A stretch of 64,000 nucleotides of DNA from Phascolarctobacterium_A sp034086985 (GTDB taxonomy: Bacteria; Bacillota; Negativicutes; Acidaminococcales; Acidaminococcaceae), in contig JAXDZG010000010.1 in NCBI GenBank assembly GCA_034086985.1, positions 87,886-151,885 of the forward strand. The letters run 5' to 3'. Shown one piece after another: positions 10,480-25,400 of the stretch. The notes beneath the pieces were generated by a model. It did no database searches and was not told the origin of the DNA. It saw nothing but the letters and a program-made list of their open reading frames with translations. Position numbers and translations under genes: made by a program. Position 1 is the stretch's first letter; each line of letters begins with the position of its first letter.

Positions 10480-13400
10480 ATGACTAGCAAGCGAAAGGCC
10501 TTAAGGGATAATCACAAGCATTTAGACTATAAAAGAGAAGCAGGTACTGCCCTGCGCATGAAGGTGCTGCGCTCTGTGCTGGCTGTGGGCGTGGGCTTTA
10601 CCTTGACTCCGTGGCTGAGCCGAGCAGCAGCGGCCAATCCCACTGGCAATATTGTGCGCACTGGTACCAGCACCAATTTGCTTGTCAACAACGTGGCTCA
10701 TATTTATGCAGAAAAAGCTCATAATGGCGTGGGTGTCAACGCCTTTGAGCGTTTTGAAGTGGGCAATAACCAGATTGCCAACTTGTATTTTCAAACCAAG
10801 ACCGATACCACACCCCTGCATACCTTGGTAAATACTGTAGAGAACCAAATCAGCATCAGTGGTACTGTCAACGCTATTCGCAACAACAAAATCGGTGGTA
10901 ATCTCTACTTCTTAAGCCCTAAGGGCATGGTTGTGGGCTCCACCGGCGTCATTAACGCAGGCTCCCTGACCATGATCACCTCCAGCAAAAAATTTACCAA
11001 TGCACTGGGTACCCTCGACCCGGATGCTGCCGCTGCCGCTATCGCAGCCGACAATTGGGATGTGCATAGTAATGCTAAAATAGATATTCATGGGCAAATT
11101 AATACGGCCACGGGCATTGACCTGCGTGCCGCCTATATCAATGTGACCAAGGACACTGGCGCTACCCTTGCTCCCTCTTTAAAGACGGGCGTAGTGTTTG
11201 CTAATACTGTGAATACTACGGACATAAACAAGCAGGCTGGCAATGTCGTCAGCGGCAGTCGCTTAACTGCCACCGTGGACAGCAATGGCAATGTGGTTAT
11301 TGCCGACCCCAATGAACCCAATAATGTCGCTCTCCAAGGCAATGGTGGCGTGAGGCTGGCCGCCAGCTCCACCAGTCGCAACACGGATACGAAATTTTTA
11401 GGCGTGACCGGCTATAAAAATACTGCAGAGGCCAAGGTAGAGGTGGGCCAGGGTGCCACCATTGACGCTTTGGGCAATGTGAATATCAGTGCCCAGGCAG
11501 CCATTAGTGACTTGCCGGAGCTCGCCCATTTTGTGGATATGTCGGGCTATGCCAAGGCAGATGTTACTATAGATGGATCTGTGAAGGGCAATAATGTGAA
11601 CGTTAACGCCAGTGCTCAAGCCCTCTACAGTGGTAATAACCATGCCAATTTGATGGATTTAGTGAATAATCTTACGGGTGAGATAGGGGTAACCGTGAAG
11701 GCCAATTTAACGGGCACCATTTGGAATGTGCTGGATAATGCGGGCAAGATTAATGGGAAGGTGGATATTCTCAATAAGGTCGTTAATCAGGTGTATATGC
11801 CCTTCAATTTGAGCGAGGCGGATGCCACCGTGAATATCGGCTCCAACGCGAATATTAAAGCCAAAAAGCTAGAGCTTAACGGCACAAGCTATGGTGGCAA
11901 TGTGAATATGGGCGCTACCAGTGTGTCCCAAAATGTGATGGTTGTAGGCCTGCAGCCTAAGGTGCACGCAGGCGATAAGGATATGTCCCAATACTTTGTG
12001 GGCGGCTTTATTTATGAGGACAGCACCAGTAAGGCCATTGTTAACGTGGATGGCATTGTCGGTGGTGATAAAAACGTCAATCTAAAAGCTGTTGCCCAAA
12101 ACGCCAATAGCAGCAGCATCTCTGTCAAGGCGCCTCAGGTATACAAGGTGCCCAATCCAAGGCCGGATGACCCCTATGAGTCCACCATGGTCGCTGTGGG
12201 CGTGAATGTGGTCAATCAGGAAACAACTGCGCAGGTTAATTTAGGCGCGCAAAATAAGAATGCCAGCGTTACTGCTGCCAATAAGCTAGCTATCAGCGCC
12301 ACGAGCGCCAACTCTCTGTCCAGTACGGTGGCTATGCAGAATTTTAGGGATACAGCTGTCAATGTGGCTGTGAATGTGGTGGGCAGCGAGGGCTCTGCGC
12401 TCGTCAATAATTATGCTCATTTACAGGGTGGAGCAGTGGATATTTCCTCAGCCCACACCTTAAATAAATTCAGCGTTGACAGTACCAATAAGGTGAATAT
12501 TGACTTTGTAGGTCTGGACTGGATTATCAATTCCTCCCAGGTGCGGGAGGGCGCGGATTCCCTCAGAGATTTTATAAGAGGCTTTAACCAAGGCCCTCAG
12601 GAGGCTGCGGGGGATAATATTCAGGCTGAGGCTGAGGAAGGCCCGGAAAATGTGGGCGAAGCAACGCCCTGGAATGATTATTTTGATATTGGCGCTACTG
12701 TAACTGTAGCTAGCGCTGCTAACGAGGCCAAGGTCAATTTAAAGCCTACCTCTGCCATAACGGCAACTGGCGATGTGGGCATCAATGCCCATGTAAATGT
12801 TGCCGATAGTAAAATAGTTTCCCTCAATAATTTCTTAAATTCCAGCCCCAACGCTGTGGCAGGCGTCTCTGCGGCGGTGGCTACAGAATTTATGGATAAT
12901 ACTGCTGAGGTCAATATGGATGGGTCTGCTACCAATGCTATTAATGCTGGTGGTTCGGTTGCGCTAACTGCTACCACGGAGCAGCGCTATAATCGCGTGC
13001 AGAAGCTGGTGGAGGATTTGCAGAATGCCTTTGCGGCCACCAAGCAATATTGGTCCAGCTGGGGCTCCCAGGCAGATTTGAATAAAAAATTTCAAAATCT
13101 GCAAAATATAGTTACTGATATAGCGGTCATGGCTTCCGCAGACCCCACGGCGGATTATAAAAATAATCCTAAATTTGTGGCTAAGGCTAAGGCTGGTCTT
13201 GATATCGTAACATCCTTAACAGGCACAGAAGGCATCAAAAAGGCCCTAGAGGCCTTTGTGGATGTGTCCAATTATGTGAATATGCATGTATCGGCGGGCA
13301 CGGATGCCAAGGAGAACAAGGATACCACGGCCATGGTGAGCGGTGCCGTGGGCGTGCAGAAGCTTGTTAATAACGCCAATGTTAACCTTGGGGCCAATAC

Positions 13401-16400
13401 GAAAATCACAGCGGGCAATTACGCTAATGTCAATCTAAGCGCCAACGCCGTGGAAAGCAATGTGCTATTAGTGGGCAAGATGGCCCTCATTCCCGATTTT
13501 ACCAGCACCTCCGGCGGTCAATATGGCCTGGGCGGTACGGTGGGCGTGCAAAACGCTTATACCAATAGCAAGGTGCAGCTCATGAATGGAGTGCAAATCG
13601 ATGCTGGCTCCATTGATATTGGCTCTGTGAATGATGTGCTGAATTTAGGCATCGTCTTCGGCGGCTCGGAAACTAGTAAATTGGGCCTGACGGGCATGGT
13701 GTCTTATATGGGTGGTGCCTCCAAGGCTGAGACCTTAATTGATGATGATATCGATTTTACAGCTCGCAAAAAGATAGAAAATGTTCCCTCCGAGGAAAAT
13801 GCAGCTACTACCGAGGATAAGGTAACCTCCAGTGGCGTTGTGCAAATCAGCGCCGATAATAAAACCAATGTGATCAATTTAGTGGGCGATTGGAATGCCG
13901 CCGAGGCCAGCTCCGTGGGCGCCAGTGTGGGCGTTGTTTCCTATGATGTGAGGAGCGTGGCCAAGGTTACCAATCAGGAGCTATACGCCGATGGTATCTC
14001 TAAAGAGACCAGCGGTGCCGGCGGCACCGCTGCCCAAAAGGGCAGCATTGCTGCCAATGGAGTTGCGGTGAACGCCAAGACCGACGGCATAGTGAACACC
14101 TTTACCGTAGCTGGCGTGAATAGCAGCAAATCCCAAAACGCTAACGCCGCCGCTGGCGGCGTCAACGTGGCCGCCGACGGCGGACAAGCCGCTGCTGCCG
14201 CAGGCGGCGTGCAGAACGCCCAAATCAACGGCGGTGCAGCCGGTGGTCAGGACGCTAAGGTCAAGCTCAATGCTGTGGGCAGCGTTTCTTGGAACTACGT
14301 GGTCGATACGACCAAGGCCACTCTCGATAACGTGAATATAAACCTTACACCTGCGACCATAGGTGCAGGTGTAACTAGTGCGGCCTTAATTAACGATAAA
14401 TCAGGCTTTGTCCGCGTGGAGGTGGAGGATGCCTCCTATATTGGTGCCTACAGTGGTGCTATGGCGCTGACAAAACTGGGCAATAATAATCACACGGCCT
14501 TCCAAGGTGCCTTGGCAGGGGCAGTGGCCGTAAATGATGTGCAGAAAACGACTGCTGCTACCATCAAAAACAGTAGTATTACCAGACAAACTGCTGCCGA
14601 TGTGGCAGCGGATGTGCTGAACTATGCCCATAATAGCGGTGCTCAGGTGGCAGCAGGCCTGTCATTGGGCCTTGATGTGGGCACCCGCCGCGGCGGTGTA
14701 GCCATTAACTTGGCGGGCAGCGGCTCCGCCAACTATGTGGACAGCACCGTGCAGGCGCAGCTGGAAAGCAATACTATCGCCGGTGGCAACACTGTGGTTA
14801 ATAACGTTGCCTACGACAAGGATGTGCAGGTAGCAGGCGGTGTGACGGTGGAAACCACCAAGGCCACCGCCAGCGTGGGCGCTGCGGTGGCAGTGAATGC
14901 TGTGCATAACGACATTCAGGCTAACATGCTGCATAATAGCATTGGTACAGCTACGCAAAAGGCCGCTGCAGTGCATAATATAGCTGCCAGCAACCTGACC
15001 CAGGTGGGCACGGCTGTGTCCGTAGGCGTAGCAACGGGGGATAAAGCTTACGCAACACTGAATGCTGCGGTAGCGACCAATACCATCAACAATGCTGTTG
15101 AGGCTTCCATAGATGGTGGCTCCGCCTACGCCGCAAAGCTCAGCGACGAGGCCAAGGATGGACAAATTTCCCTAGATACGGCAGAGAACAAATATTTAGT
15201 GGAGCTCAATCAGGCCAGTGAAAGCGCTGTTACCGTGGATGCCAACGGTAATTTCGTCAAGGAGGGTGTGCTTTTAGAGCGTGCCTTTGCTGTGGACATG
15301 AATGGGCAGAAGGTCTATAAGGTTTATAGCTTGGACGAAAATGGCGACTATGTTGATGCCTCTGGCAAGAAGCTGACCCGTACCCTGCTCACCGATGCCG
15401 GTGGTAATACTACAGGTGTGCAATATACGGATGAGCAAGATAACATCGTTGATGTCTATGATGTGCAATACATGGCTCCAACGGCTGGTGGGGCCGGTAC
15501 TCCTGTGGATATCAACGCTCTCAATACAGTTCAGAAAGATTACTTTGATTTAGATGGCAGTGGCGCTCTGCTGGAAGCCAATGGCACCTATGGCGCAGAC
15601 CGCACTGCCAGCATTACCGCGGGTGCTGAGCAAGCTAGCTATACCAACTCTACTATCACTTTAAATAATCAGGGCAACAAAATAGTAGGTGTGGCTCTAG
15701 GACTAGGTGTGAAGGCCGGCGGGCGTGGCCTGGCGCAGGGCGCAGGGGCTGCCGCCGTGAACACCAATAATGTGACGAATAATTTCGTTGCCAGCGTGAA
15801 GAACGCAACCATTGGCACAGGAGAGAGCGACTACGAAAATAATGGCAGCCTGAAGGAAGCAGCTCTGCGAGTGGAAGCAGCTAGCGATACCAGTATGGTG
15901 AGCGTGGCTGCGGGCGTGGCCGTGACCGCGGGCGGACAGGATAAGGTGAGCCTGGCCCTGGCAGGCTCCGGCGCGGTGCAAAAAATTAATAACACTACAA
16001 AGGTGGCTGTAGAAAATAGTGTTGTAAGTACGGATTACTTGTCCATCAAGGGCAGCAGTGCTTCCCAGCTGGTGACGGTGGCAGGCCAGGTGGGCGTGGA
16101 AACGAGCCAAAAGGGCATTGCTGCAGGCTTTAGCTGGGCTGAAAACGAGCTGGATAACACCGTAGGTGCCTATGCAAGAGCCCTTACCTTAAATGGTCTT
16201 GGCACTAACGCTACCAATTTGCAGCTTTTAGCAGCTAATAATTCTAAGGCTTGGGCCGTGTCCTTGGGCACTGGGGTAGCTCTGGGCTATGCTTCTGCCG
16301 AGGGCGCTTATGCGGAAAATCACGGTCTCAATAATACGGAGGCCCTTGTAGAGGCCTACCAGAAGCCTGAGGGCGGCGTACAAAATAATACTATTACTAA

Positions 16401-19400
16401 CGCCAAGGACATTTTCGTCCAAGCCGAGGATAATACAGTGGAGAAGGCTGTGGCCGGTACCGCCTCCGTGAGCCTTAAATATGCGGCCTTGGGCGGTGCA
16501 GCAGCCAATAATAAGCTCGGAAATAGCGCTGACGACAAGCAAAGGGTCAGGGCTCTCTTAAGTGCTGCCACAATTACCACGGCGGATAATGGTGCCGTGC
16601 ATGTGTTGGCCAATAATAATGCGGATTTCTTCACCCTTGCCCTAGGGGCAGCGGTGCGTGCTGCGGGCAGCGGCTATGTCGGCGTGGGTGCCGAGGGCGA
16701 TGCGGCCCTGACTCAGCTTTATACAGCCACCGAGGCTGGCTTAGATAAGGTAAATATTTCCACAACTGCTGCTAATAAAGCCTTGGTAGAGGTATCCTCT
16801 AAGAGTGACAGCAGCATCACCAGCAGTGCGGATGCGCTCTCTGTAAGCGCCAGCGGCAGCGGTGCCCAAATAGGCTTTAGTTCCTCCGTGTCCAAGGTCC
16901 ATAGCGATGCTGATACTATCACGAGCATCACGGAGAGCAGCATCGATGCCGAGGATATCTTAGCTAAAGCTAACTCTCAAAATGAAATACTCGATGTGGC
17001 CATTGGCCTCTCCGTAGGCGTGGGCCAGTACGCAGGCGTGGCCCTGGCGGGCAATATCGCCAGCAACATCATCGATAACGATACAAGTATAGATATTAAT
17101 AACAGTACCCTTAAGGCCCATGATACCCTAGCCGTTTTAGCTAGCAGCAACGAGAAGCTGGAAAACTACGGCGGTGGCCTCAGTGTGGGCGTGGGCACCT
17201 CCGCCGCTGGCGTCGCCATCGGCGCTACTGTGGTTACCAATACCATCACTAGCGACACGGATGCCATCATCGATGGCTCCGACCTTGTGGCTCTCGGCGC
17301 CGGGGACGGCATTAAAATCGCTGAGCATAAGTCCGTGGCAACCACTAGCGGCAAAGCCGACCCCGACCCGGTGGCTGATTATGCAAAATATGCGCTGCAG
17401 GAAACCAGCGCCGCCAACGCCAACGCCAAAAAGGGCTTAGTTGTAAACGCCGAGGCAGAGCATGTCCTGCGGGATATTTCCATTACCGGCGGCGTGGCCG
17501 TGGGCTCCGCTGCAGGGGTGGCCGTGGATGCGACAGTGGTCATCAATAGCATCACCGGCAGCACCAGCGCGCAGGTAAATAATACCGATATTAATAATTC
17601 CAGTGAAGCATTAACCAATGCTAACGTTTATGTCAATGCCTTTGATAAAGCGGATATTAGCTCCCATTTGGATACGTTGAGTGTGGGAGCTGCCGGTGAG
17701 GGAGCAGGCGTCGGCGCAGCCGGAGCCGGCGACCGCAACACCGTGCAGCGCAACACTGTGGCCCGCATTGTGGGCAAAGCCGATGGCACTACCGTGCTCA
17801 ACGGCAACAGCGTTGCCGTTGACGCTCTAGGCTATACTAAGCTTCACTTGAGTGAGACGGGCCTTGCGGCCGGTGCCAGCGCCATTGCTGGCGCGGCAGT
17901 GACGGGCGCAGTATCGGTGAACCGCTTCGCAGGCAATACTACGGCTTTAGTCTCCAATGTGAAGGGCACCGTGCACGAGCTGGCGGTCAACGCGGAGCGC
18001 TTGACCGATATGCAGGCCTATAATAACGCTATTTCCCTGTCCGGCGGCATCGTGGGCGCCTCCGTCAGCGTGGGCGTGACCGATGTGGAGGACACCAGCC
18101 ATACCAATGCAGAGCTGTCCAAGGCTGTGCTCACCGCAGATGGAGCAGCTAATAGCAAGGTTGAGGTCAAGGCCCAGAATAATACTCAGCTGGGCACGGA
18201 GCTTTCGGCGGACTCCTTGGAGATTTCCTTGGGCGAATCCTGGGGTATTGCGGTAAGCAATGTGAATATGGAGGCCCAGGTGGGCGCCAAGCTTAATGAG
18301 GTGACCCTAGGTAGTGCTGAGCAGGAGTTTGGCACTGTCACTGTGGAGGCCAATAATAATACCTATAGTAAATTCCAGAATGTGGCTGTGGCTGCAGGCT
18401 CCGTTCTAGGCGTGGGCGTGGGTCATGGCGTGCTTAATATTAATACGGGCACAGCTGCCGAGGTTTTGCAGAGCAGTGCCTTTGCCAATGCCATCAATGT
18501 ACATGCTTATGAAAAGCGCACTGTGGATACCCAGATGGTGGGCGTAGGTGTGGGCGCTCTTTATGTGGGCGTCAACACTATGCATACCAATATCGGCACC
18601 AACCTGGAGGATAGCTATACCTATGATGATGGCGCGCAAAGCTATGCTACCGATGAGTTCCAAGCCATGGTCAATGGCTCCCTGGAGCGCATGAATAGTC
18701 AGGCCGCGTCCGCTCGCGTCAAGACCGGCGACACTAGCATTCAGCAGGGCGCTGGCTCCATCAATACCGGTCATGCAGAGCAGGGCGGCGTGAGCAATAC
18801 TATTGCAGGCAGCAATTTAATTGCCAGCGGAGCGCTGCAGGCCGAGGCCAAGGCTACAACCAATACGGATATTGATATTTATCAAGCTACGGTGGCCATT
18901 GTTAATGTGGGCGTGCCTGCCACTAGAACAACCGTTGAGGACAAGCTTAATTTAAATATTCAAAATGCAACCCTGCAGGGAAAAGCTATCGCCATCAATT
19001 CTACAACTGACGGCGAAATTAAGAGCTTTGCCGGTCAGGGCGGTGTCAGCGGCGCATCCTATGTGGATACCACTGCTTATATAAAGCATCTTGGCTCCAA
19101 TATAATTAGCATTGATGGCTCTACGCTTAGGGTTGTGGATGCTTTGAGCGACGCTGTTAATCACTTGTCCATCCATGCTTTGAACCAAACGCAGATTAAC
19201 AATAAAGCTTTTGGTATGAATATTAGCATCCTGAAGGGCGGTCGCATGGTGCTGGAGTGCGAGGATAGCGCGGAGGTGGTCATCGCTCTAGGCACGAATG
19301 AGCAAATTAGCGCTGAGAATAGCTTTAGCTCCAGCAAGCAGGTGGAAGGCTCCTCTGAGCAGTCCGGAATTACCATTTTGGCAGAAAATGCGGCTGTAGT

Positions 19401-22400
19401 GAAGGATGAAATTATCCTCAACGAGACCATTGGCGGTATAGCTGCCGGTGGCAGCGTCGTGGCTTCCAAGGCCAAGGGTAAGGCCACTGTCGACGTCAGC
19501 GATAAGAATGCCTTCACTGCTCAAGCGGTGGACATAGAAGCTCTGACCGGTGGCACTAAGGATGCCTATACCACGGAGGCCGTTAATCATTCCGTAGGTG
19601 TGGCCGCCGGGGCGATTAATGTGGACAAGGTGCGCACCTATAACGCCATGGAGGCTACTACCACCGTGGGCGCTATTACCATCGCCGATGGTGCTGCTGC
19701 GCTTACAGTAGGCGCTACCAATGCAGCTACCTCCAATGCTTATATTCATTCTGTAAATGTGGGACTGGGGTTGGCCAGTGGCAATAATTTTGCCCAAAGC
19801 GATGCTAGTGGACAGGCCATAACTACGGTTAACGCCGGTACCTCCGGCATCACTGCCCGTAGCTTGAATATTTTCGCTGCCAATAGTGATGATATTGTGG
19901 CCAAGGCTGATGGCTCCAATGCCGGCATCATGGATATTTCTCCCTATGCTGCCAGAGTGGAAAACAATGTCAACAGCACAACTACTGTTAACCTGAGTGG
20001 TACCTTTACCGCAGCCGAGGGCTTTAAGGCTCAGGCGCTGCGCAAGGATATAGAAAACTTTAAGGCTGATGCCTTGAGTGTAACTGCCTTCGGCGGTGGT
20101 GACGCGAGAGTCGATTCTGAAATTACGGCAAATACTACCTTAAATGCTAACGGGGCAACCATTATCAGCGGTGGTGACACGATGCTCGCGGCCGAAAATA
20201 CTGTGGAGTTAAACAAGAAGGATGGCTTTAGCAAAATGGTACTGGGGCAAGGCTATGCCATACTGGAAGTGAGCACCTCCGGTATTGGGAATACCATCAA
20301 CTCCACTGCACATGTTAATTTGACCGATAGCAGCATTACCAGCGCCGGAACCCTGCAGACCATGGCTCATACGGAGGAGCAGCTGCAGGTGAATGGTTAT
20401 GCCTACTCCGTGGGCGCTTTTGAAGGGGCAGAGGTGAAGGTAGAAAATAATATTACCAATGACGAAGCGATTGAGCTGCAAAATACAAGCCTGAAGACAA
20501 GCAAAGCATATCGTGATATTACCCTTGCCACAGCGGATGACCTGAAGCTCTTTACCTATTCCTATTCCGAATCTCCCGCAGGTGCTGTGGGCGGTGCTAA
20601 TGCCATTGTCAACAATACTTTAATTCGCAATAACAGTATTGATGTGCTCGGTGGCAGTAATATCTATAGCTCTCAGGACATCAATCTCTATGCGGGCAAG
20701 CATGCGGATGGCAGCGTGGCGACTCTGGACCTGAATGCAGAGGCCAATGATTTTGTGGGCGCTGTTATTCCCGTGCCTGTTTATCCGAGTATTAATAATA
20801 ATATCCAGCAGAACAACCAGATTAACCTGGATGCCAACAGCGCTAGCACCAGTGTGCGCCACACCAATCTTTATGCAGCTGCAGGCAGAGAAATGGCCAG
20901 CCTGTCCGCGGCACGCTATGTGGGCATCTATGGCAGCAACCAAAAATGCAGCTTTGTAACCACCGATAAAGGTGAAACTATCGAGGGCAAGGAGGCACAT
21001 AATTACGTCGACATTAATGGCAAGCTGGTGGCAGGCGTGGCCGATAAGATTGCCATCACCATTGGTGACGCGGGAGATATTGTGGTGCTGGATAAGGACA
21101 TGCGCGCCAGCGTGGCGGGCGCCAAGGACGCCAGTGATATTACAATCACTGTTGCTGCCGATGAGAGCACGGGCCTCTCCAAGGACTCCTTAAGCTTTGG
21201 CAGCGAGGATTATACCAATACCCTGCTGGCTCGTTATAATGAGCTGCTCGATTTGCTGAATGAGTATGGCAAGGATGACATAGTGGATGCCCAAACAGGG
21301 GCAGTTACCCATTCGGTGGCCTATTTGGGCTATCAGGCCGAGGCCAAGCGTGTTTTGGAGGAGATGCTGAGCATGGGGCTGGCCGAACAAAGCTCCAGCG
21401 GCATTATCGAGCCCAAGGCAAGCTTAATCGTGGATTATGTGGAAATCCCTGAGCTGGTGGCCTCCGGTGGCAATATCAGCGTGGCTACGGACGCTTTTAA
21501 GAGCAGCAGCGGCAGCGGCACCATCAAGGCCAATGGCTCGCCGGAAATCAAGCTTATTAATAATACCAATCTGATGACCAAGATTAATGCTATAACCGTA
21601 GAGGAGGCTGGTGGCAAGCTCATTTATAATGGCACGGAAATCAGTGGCACTAGCGCGGCCGAGTTTAATAAAAATATCAGCTCCCTTAACCAAGGTGCTG
21701 CTGCTAATTTCCAGGCTGTGGAGGCTGCTGGCTCAGGCTCCGTGGGAACTATCGATATCAAGGGCCTCTATGAGGGCAATAGCATCAACTATAGCTATAC
21801 TGAAGCTGGTACAACCATTGCAGGCAGCTTTAGACCCATGGCCAATATTCAGGTGCAGGGCAATATCTATGCCAAGGAAGGCTTCATAAGCATTTATAGC
21901 AAGGCTGACAGCATTCTCATTCAGGGCAAAACAGCTCAGGATGCGGTGGCTATCAGTGCTGCCAACATTAACCTTGAGGCGGGGCAAAGCATTACCCAGG
22001 GCTATACGGATGGTATCGTGAATATCGGTGGCGATGTGCGCGAGCAATATGCTTCCCAATACGATACCATTATCGAAAATAATGGCTCTGTGAACGGTAC
22101 TTATGAAATGACTCAAGCTGGCTCCGCTCCTGCTGACAAGAGTAAGGCCAGTGGCAGCTATATTGCCGGTGGCAGCGTTTATATCAATGCCTCCGATATC
22201 AATGTCAATGGCATCATTCAAAGCGGCTATGGGGATTACTATGCCAATATTTTTGACCTGAAAACCCAAAGCAGAATCAACCGCATCAACGATGCCTATA
22301 CAGGCGGTGCTATCAGCGACAGCGTGGTTACCACCGGCGAGCAATATAAGATTATTGACGGTGGCGCCTATTGGGATGCAACCGCTCAATGCTATAAATA

Positions 22401-25400
22401 TCAATTAAATGTTTACTATAATCCCTCTACCCAAAAGATTTTGGTGCAGAATGTGGATGCCGGTGGCGGTAAAATTTACCTTACGGGCCGCATTTCCAGC
22501 ACGGGCAATGGCAAAATTATTTGCTTAGATGGAGTAAGCAATATCACGGTTAATAATACAACCAGCTATGCTTTACAGCTGGACGATTTAGTGACCCATG
22601 ATGTGCAGGGCCTGGTGAGCATCACCGATACTGCAAAAAATACCTTGACAGAAATAACCAGCAGCAATGTTACGGTGAAGACCATCGGTGCTGAGGGCGC
22701 TGGCACTACCACTGCCTTTAATCCCACCACTGGCTATGACTATACTCCCCAAACGGGGCTCAGCTATACCTGGACCAGCGGCGTAGAAGACACTCGGTTT
22801 AACCGCTATAAGCAGGATTTTGGCGAAGGTGGCTGGGGCCTGTGGGATACAGGCATATCTACGAAGGAGCTGGCCGAATGGCATAAACAGCATCCCATCG
22901 AGCCCTCTGAGCCGGGGCAGTCCTATCAGGGCGAGCGCAATTCCGGTGAAATAATCAGAAATACCGGGGCTGACGCAAGCTATAACAATTATGTTACTAT
23001 TGCGAGCACGGAGCTTGATGGTAATACTGTTATCGAAAGCGAGCGCAAATATGCCAGCGGGCTGTGGGGCTATCACAAGCATTATGAGGTCATCTGGACC
23101 GAGAGCACGGGCACTGTTTATACCTATGATGCCAGTGTCAAGGCCGATCATTCCTTCAATATCAATTTCGTGGGCTATGCTGCGGAAAATGCCAATATCA
23201 ATATTACCTCCGGCAAGGATATTGCCTTGACGGGAAATATAGGCAATACTGAGCTTTACAAGGCGAATACTAATACGGGGACAGCCCTAACAGAGAAGGG
23301 CACGGTAACTATCAGCTCCTCGGCGGGCTCTTTGCTGCAAAGCAATGGGTCGATTTATGCTGCCAATGTCAGTCTTGCTGCTGCCAAGGATATGGAAAAT
23401 ATAAGCATTGTGGCAGGGGATACCCTCAATCTTAGCGCTCTTAATCTGATGAGCAGTAAGGATGATAGCGCGCAGCACAGCCTTGCTATCAATGTAAAAG
23501 GCTCTGGCTTGGCAAAAGCCAATGTGGTTTTGGGCAATATGGGCTCCGTAACCACCGGGGCTGGCGGTAGCTCCATGCCCATCAATAGTGCTGGTGAAAA
23601 GACCACCGGCGTTACCGGCTCTGTGACGCTGGCTGTAAGCGGCAGCGAGGGCAATATTTCCCAAGCTGCTGATAGCCTTATCGTCGCTGACCGCATAGAC
23701 TTGGCTACTACTAATGGTTCTATTTATGGCCAGAAGCAGGCCGATGGCACGGTGACGGCTCTAAGGCTTTATGCAGGGCAAGCGCCCCTGGGGCCGGATA
23801 CCTTGACGGCTTCCATTAACGCTAGTGCTAAGGGAGATATCACCCTAGAGCAGGTGGCTGGGAATATGCGCCTAGGCAGAATTTATTCTGGCACAGGCGA
23901 TGTCAGCTTAACTGCTTCTCAAGGCAGCGTGGAGGATGCTCTGCCTTACGTGGCTAATGATAGGGGTACGGTGGAAGAAATGCTGGTTAAGTGGCGCAGT
24001 CTGGGCATTGTTGCAGGTGACAGCAGCGATGCGGAAAACGCGGCCATGCTGGCTGCGAAAACCAAGCAAAACCAAGGCGCCCAGCTTGATGCATATGAGG
24101 CTTGGGATGCTTATGCCTTGCTTTATGCTCTGCAGGATAGCATTGTGAACCCTGATTCCTCGGTGCTGCAAACCTCGGATAAGGACCCCAATGTGATTGG
24201 GCATAATATCACTATTTCCGTAGCTGATTGCGTGGGCATGAATAGTGATACAGAAACGAAAATAGATGCTTCTACGCTCCTAGAGAAGGATGAGCATAAT
24301 AATTACATTAATCTAGAGAATTTAAAGGCTTTAAGTAAGCTGGATGCTGCTACCAAGGTGCAATGGGAAACCGGCAGTGATGGACATACCTATGCCATTT
24401 ATAAGGAAAGCCTGCCCATCGGCGTGCAGCAGACTGTGAAGCGCGATGCAAATGGTAATATTGTCAGTGGCAAATTGACTGTTCAAACGGCTGCTAACGC
24501 CACCAATGGGGATATTTTCCTGCAGGGACGGGAGCAGAAGGTGGATGTCAGCGGTACAGCCAGCGTTATTACCCCAAACAAGGACCTTTTTGTCAATGAA
24601 GTGGTGACCAATAAGGGCTCTGTTACCCTGACCAGCTTGGGTGGTATCTATAATGCTGCTCAGGCTGTGGCCATCACGGGCCAAAGCTTGGTGCTGACCG
24701 CTGCCAATGGCTTCCTTGGTACTGCGGATAAGCATTTGGCTATCAATTTGTTTGGTACTAATCAGGCTGAGGATGGCCTGAGCGCTATTGCCTCAGGTGG
24801 CATTTATGTGGACCAGCAGGGCAGCAATGCTCTCTTGGTGCGCAATGCTTCCAGCGGTGGTGATATTTATTTGGGCGCCGACACGAGTATCCTGATGGGT
24901 ACTGTCAACGGCTCCGAGGTAGAAAACTATATTCGCGCTGAAAACGATGGCTCCATTGTGCTGGAGGCACGGGTTGGCAGCATTGGCGAGGCTGCCTATG
25001 AAAGTGGCATGCTGAAGCGTGACGAGAATAAGGGCGTGCGCATTTTGAATTCTGCTGCCTCTAATACAAGTCATGTGACATTGCGTGCCAGCGATAGCGT
25101 CTATGTAACTGGCGTGGCCAGCGAGGACGGTCACGCTGCAGCGCCCCAAGGCTCGGCGGGCACCTTGAAGCTTACAGTGGAGGGTGTGACCAATAATGGA
25201 CAGGCTGCGACCTTAAAGCATGTGGGCATTTATGTGGATGGCGAGTTGCATTTGGAGAATGCTGTCAGCGCCAGCCAGACTGCTAGCGTTTACACAAGCG
25301 CTGATTTGACAAATGCTCTGAGCATCACGGCGCTGGATATTTTCCTAGGCAGTGCTAGAAATGTTGTTGTACTTGAGAACTGTCATGTGGACGGTAGCGC

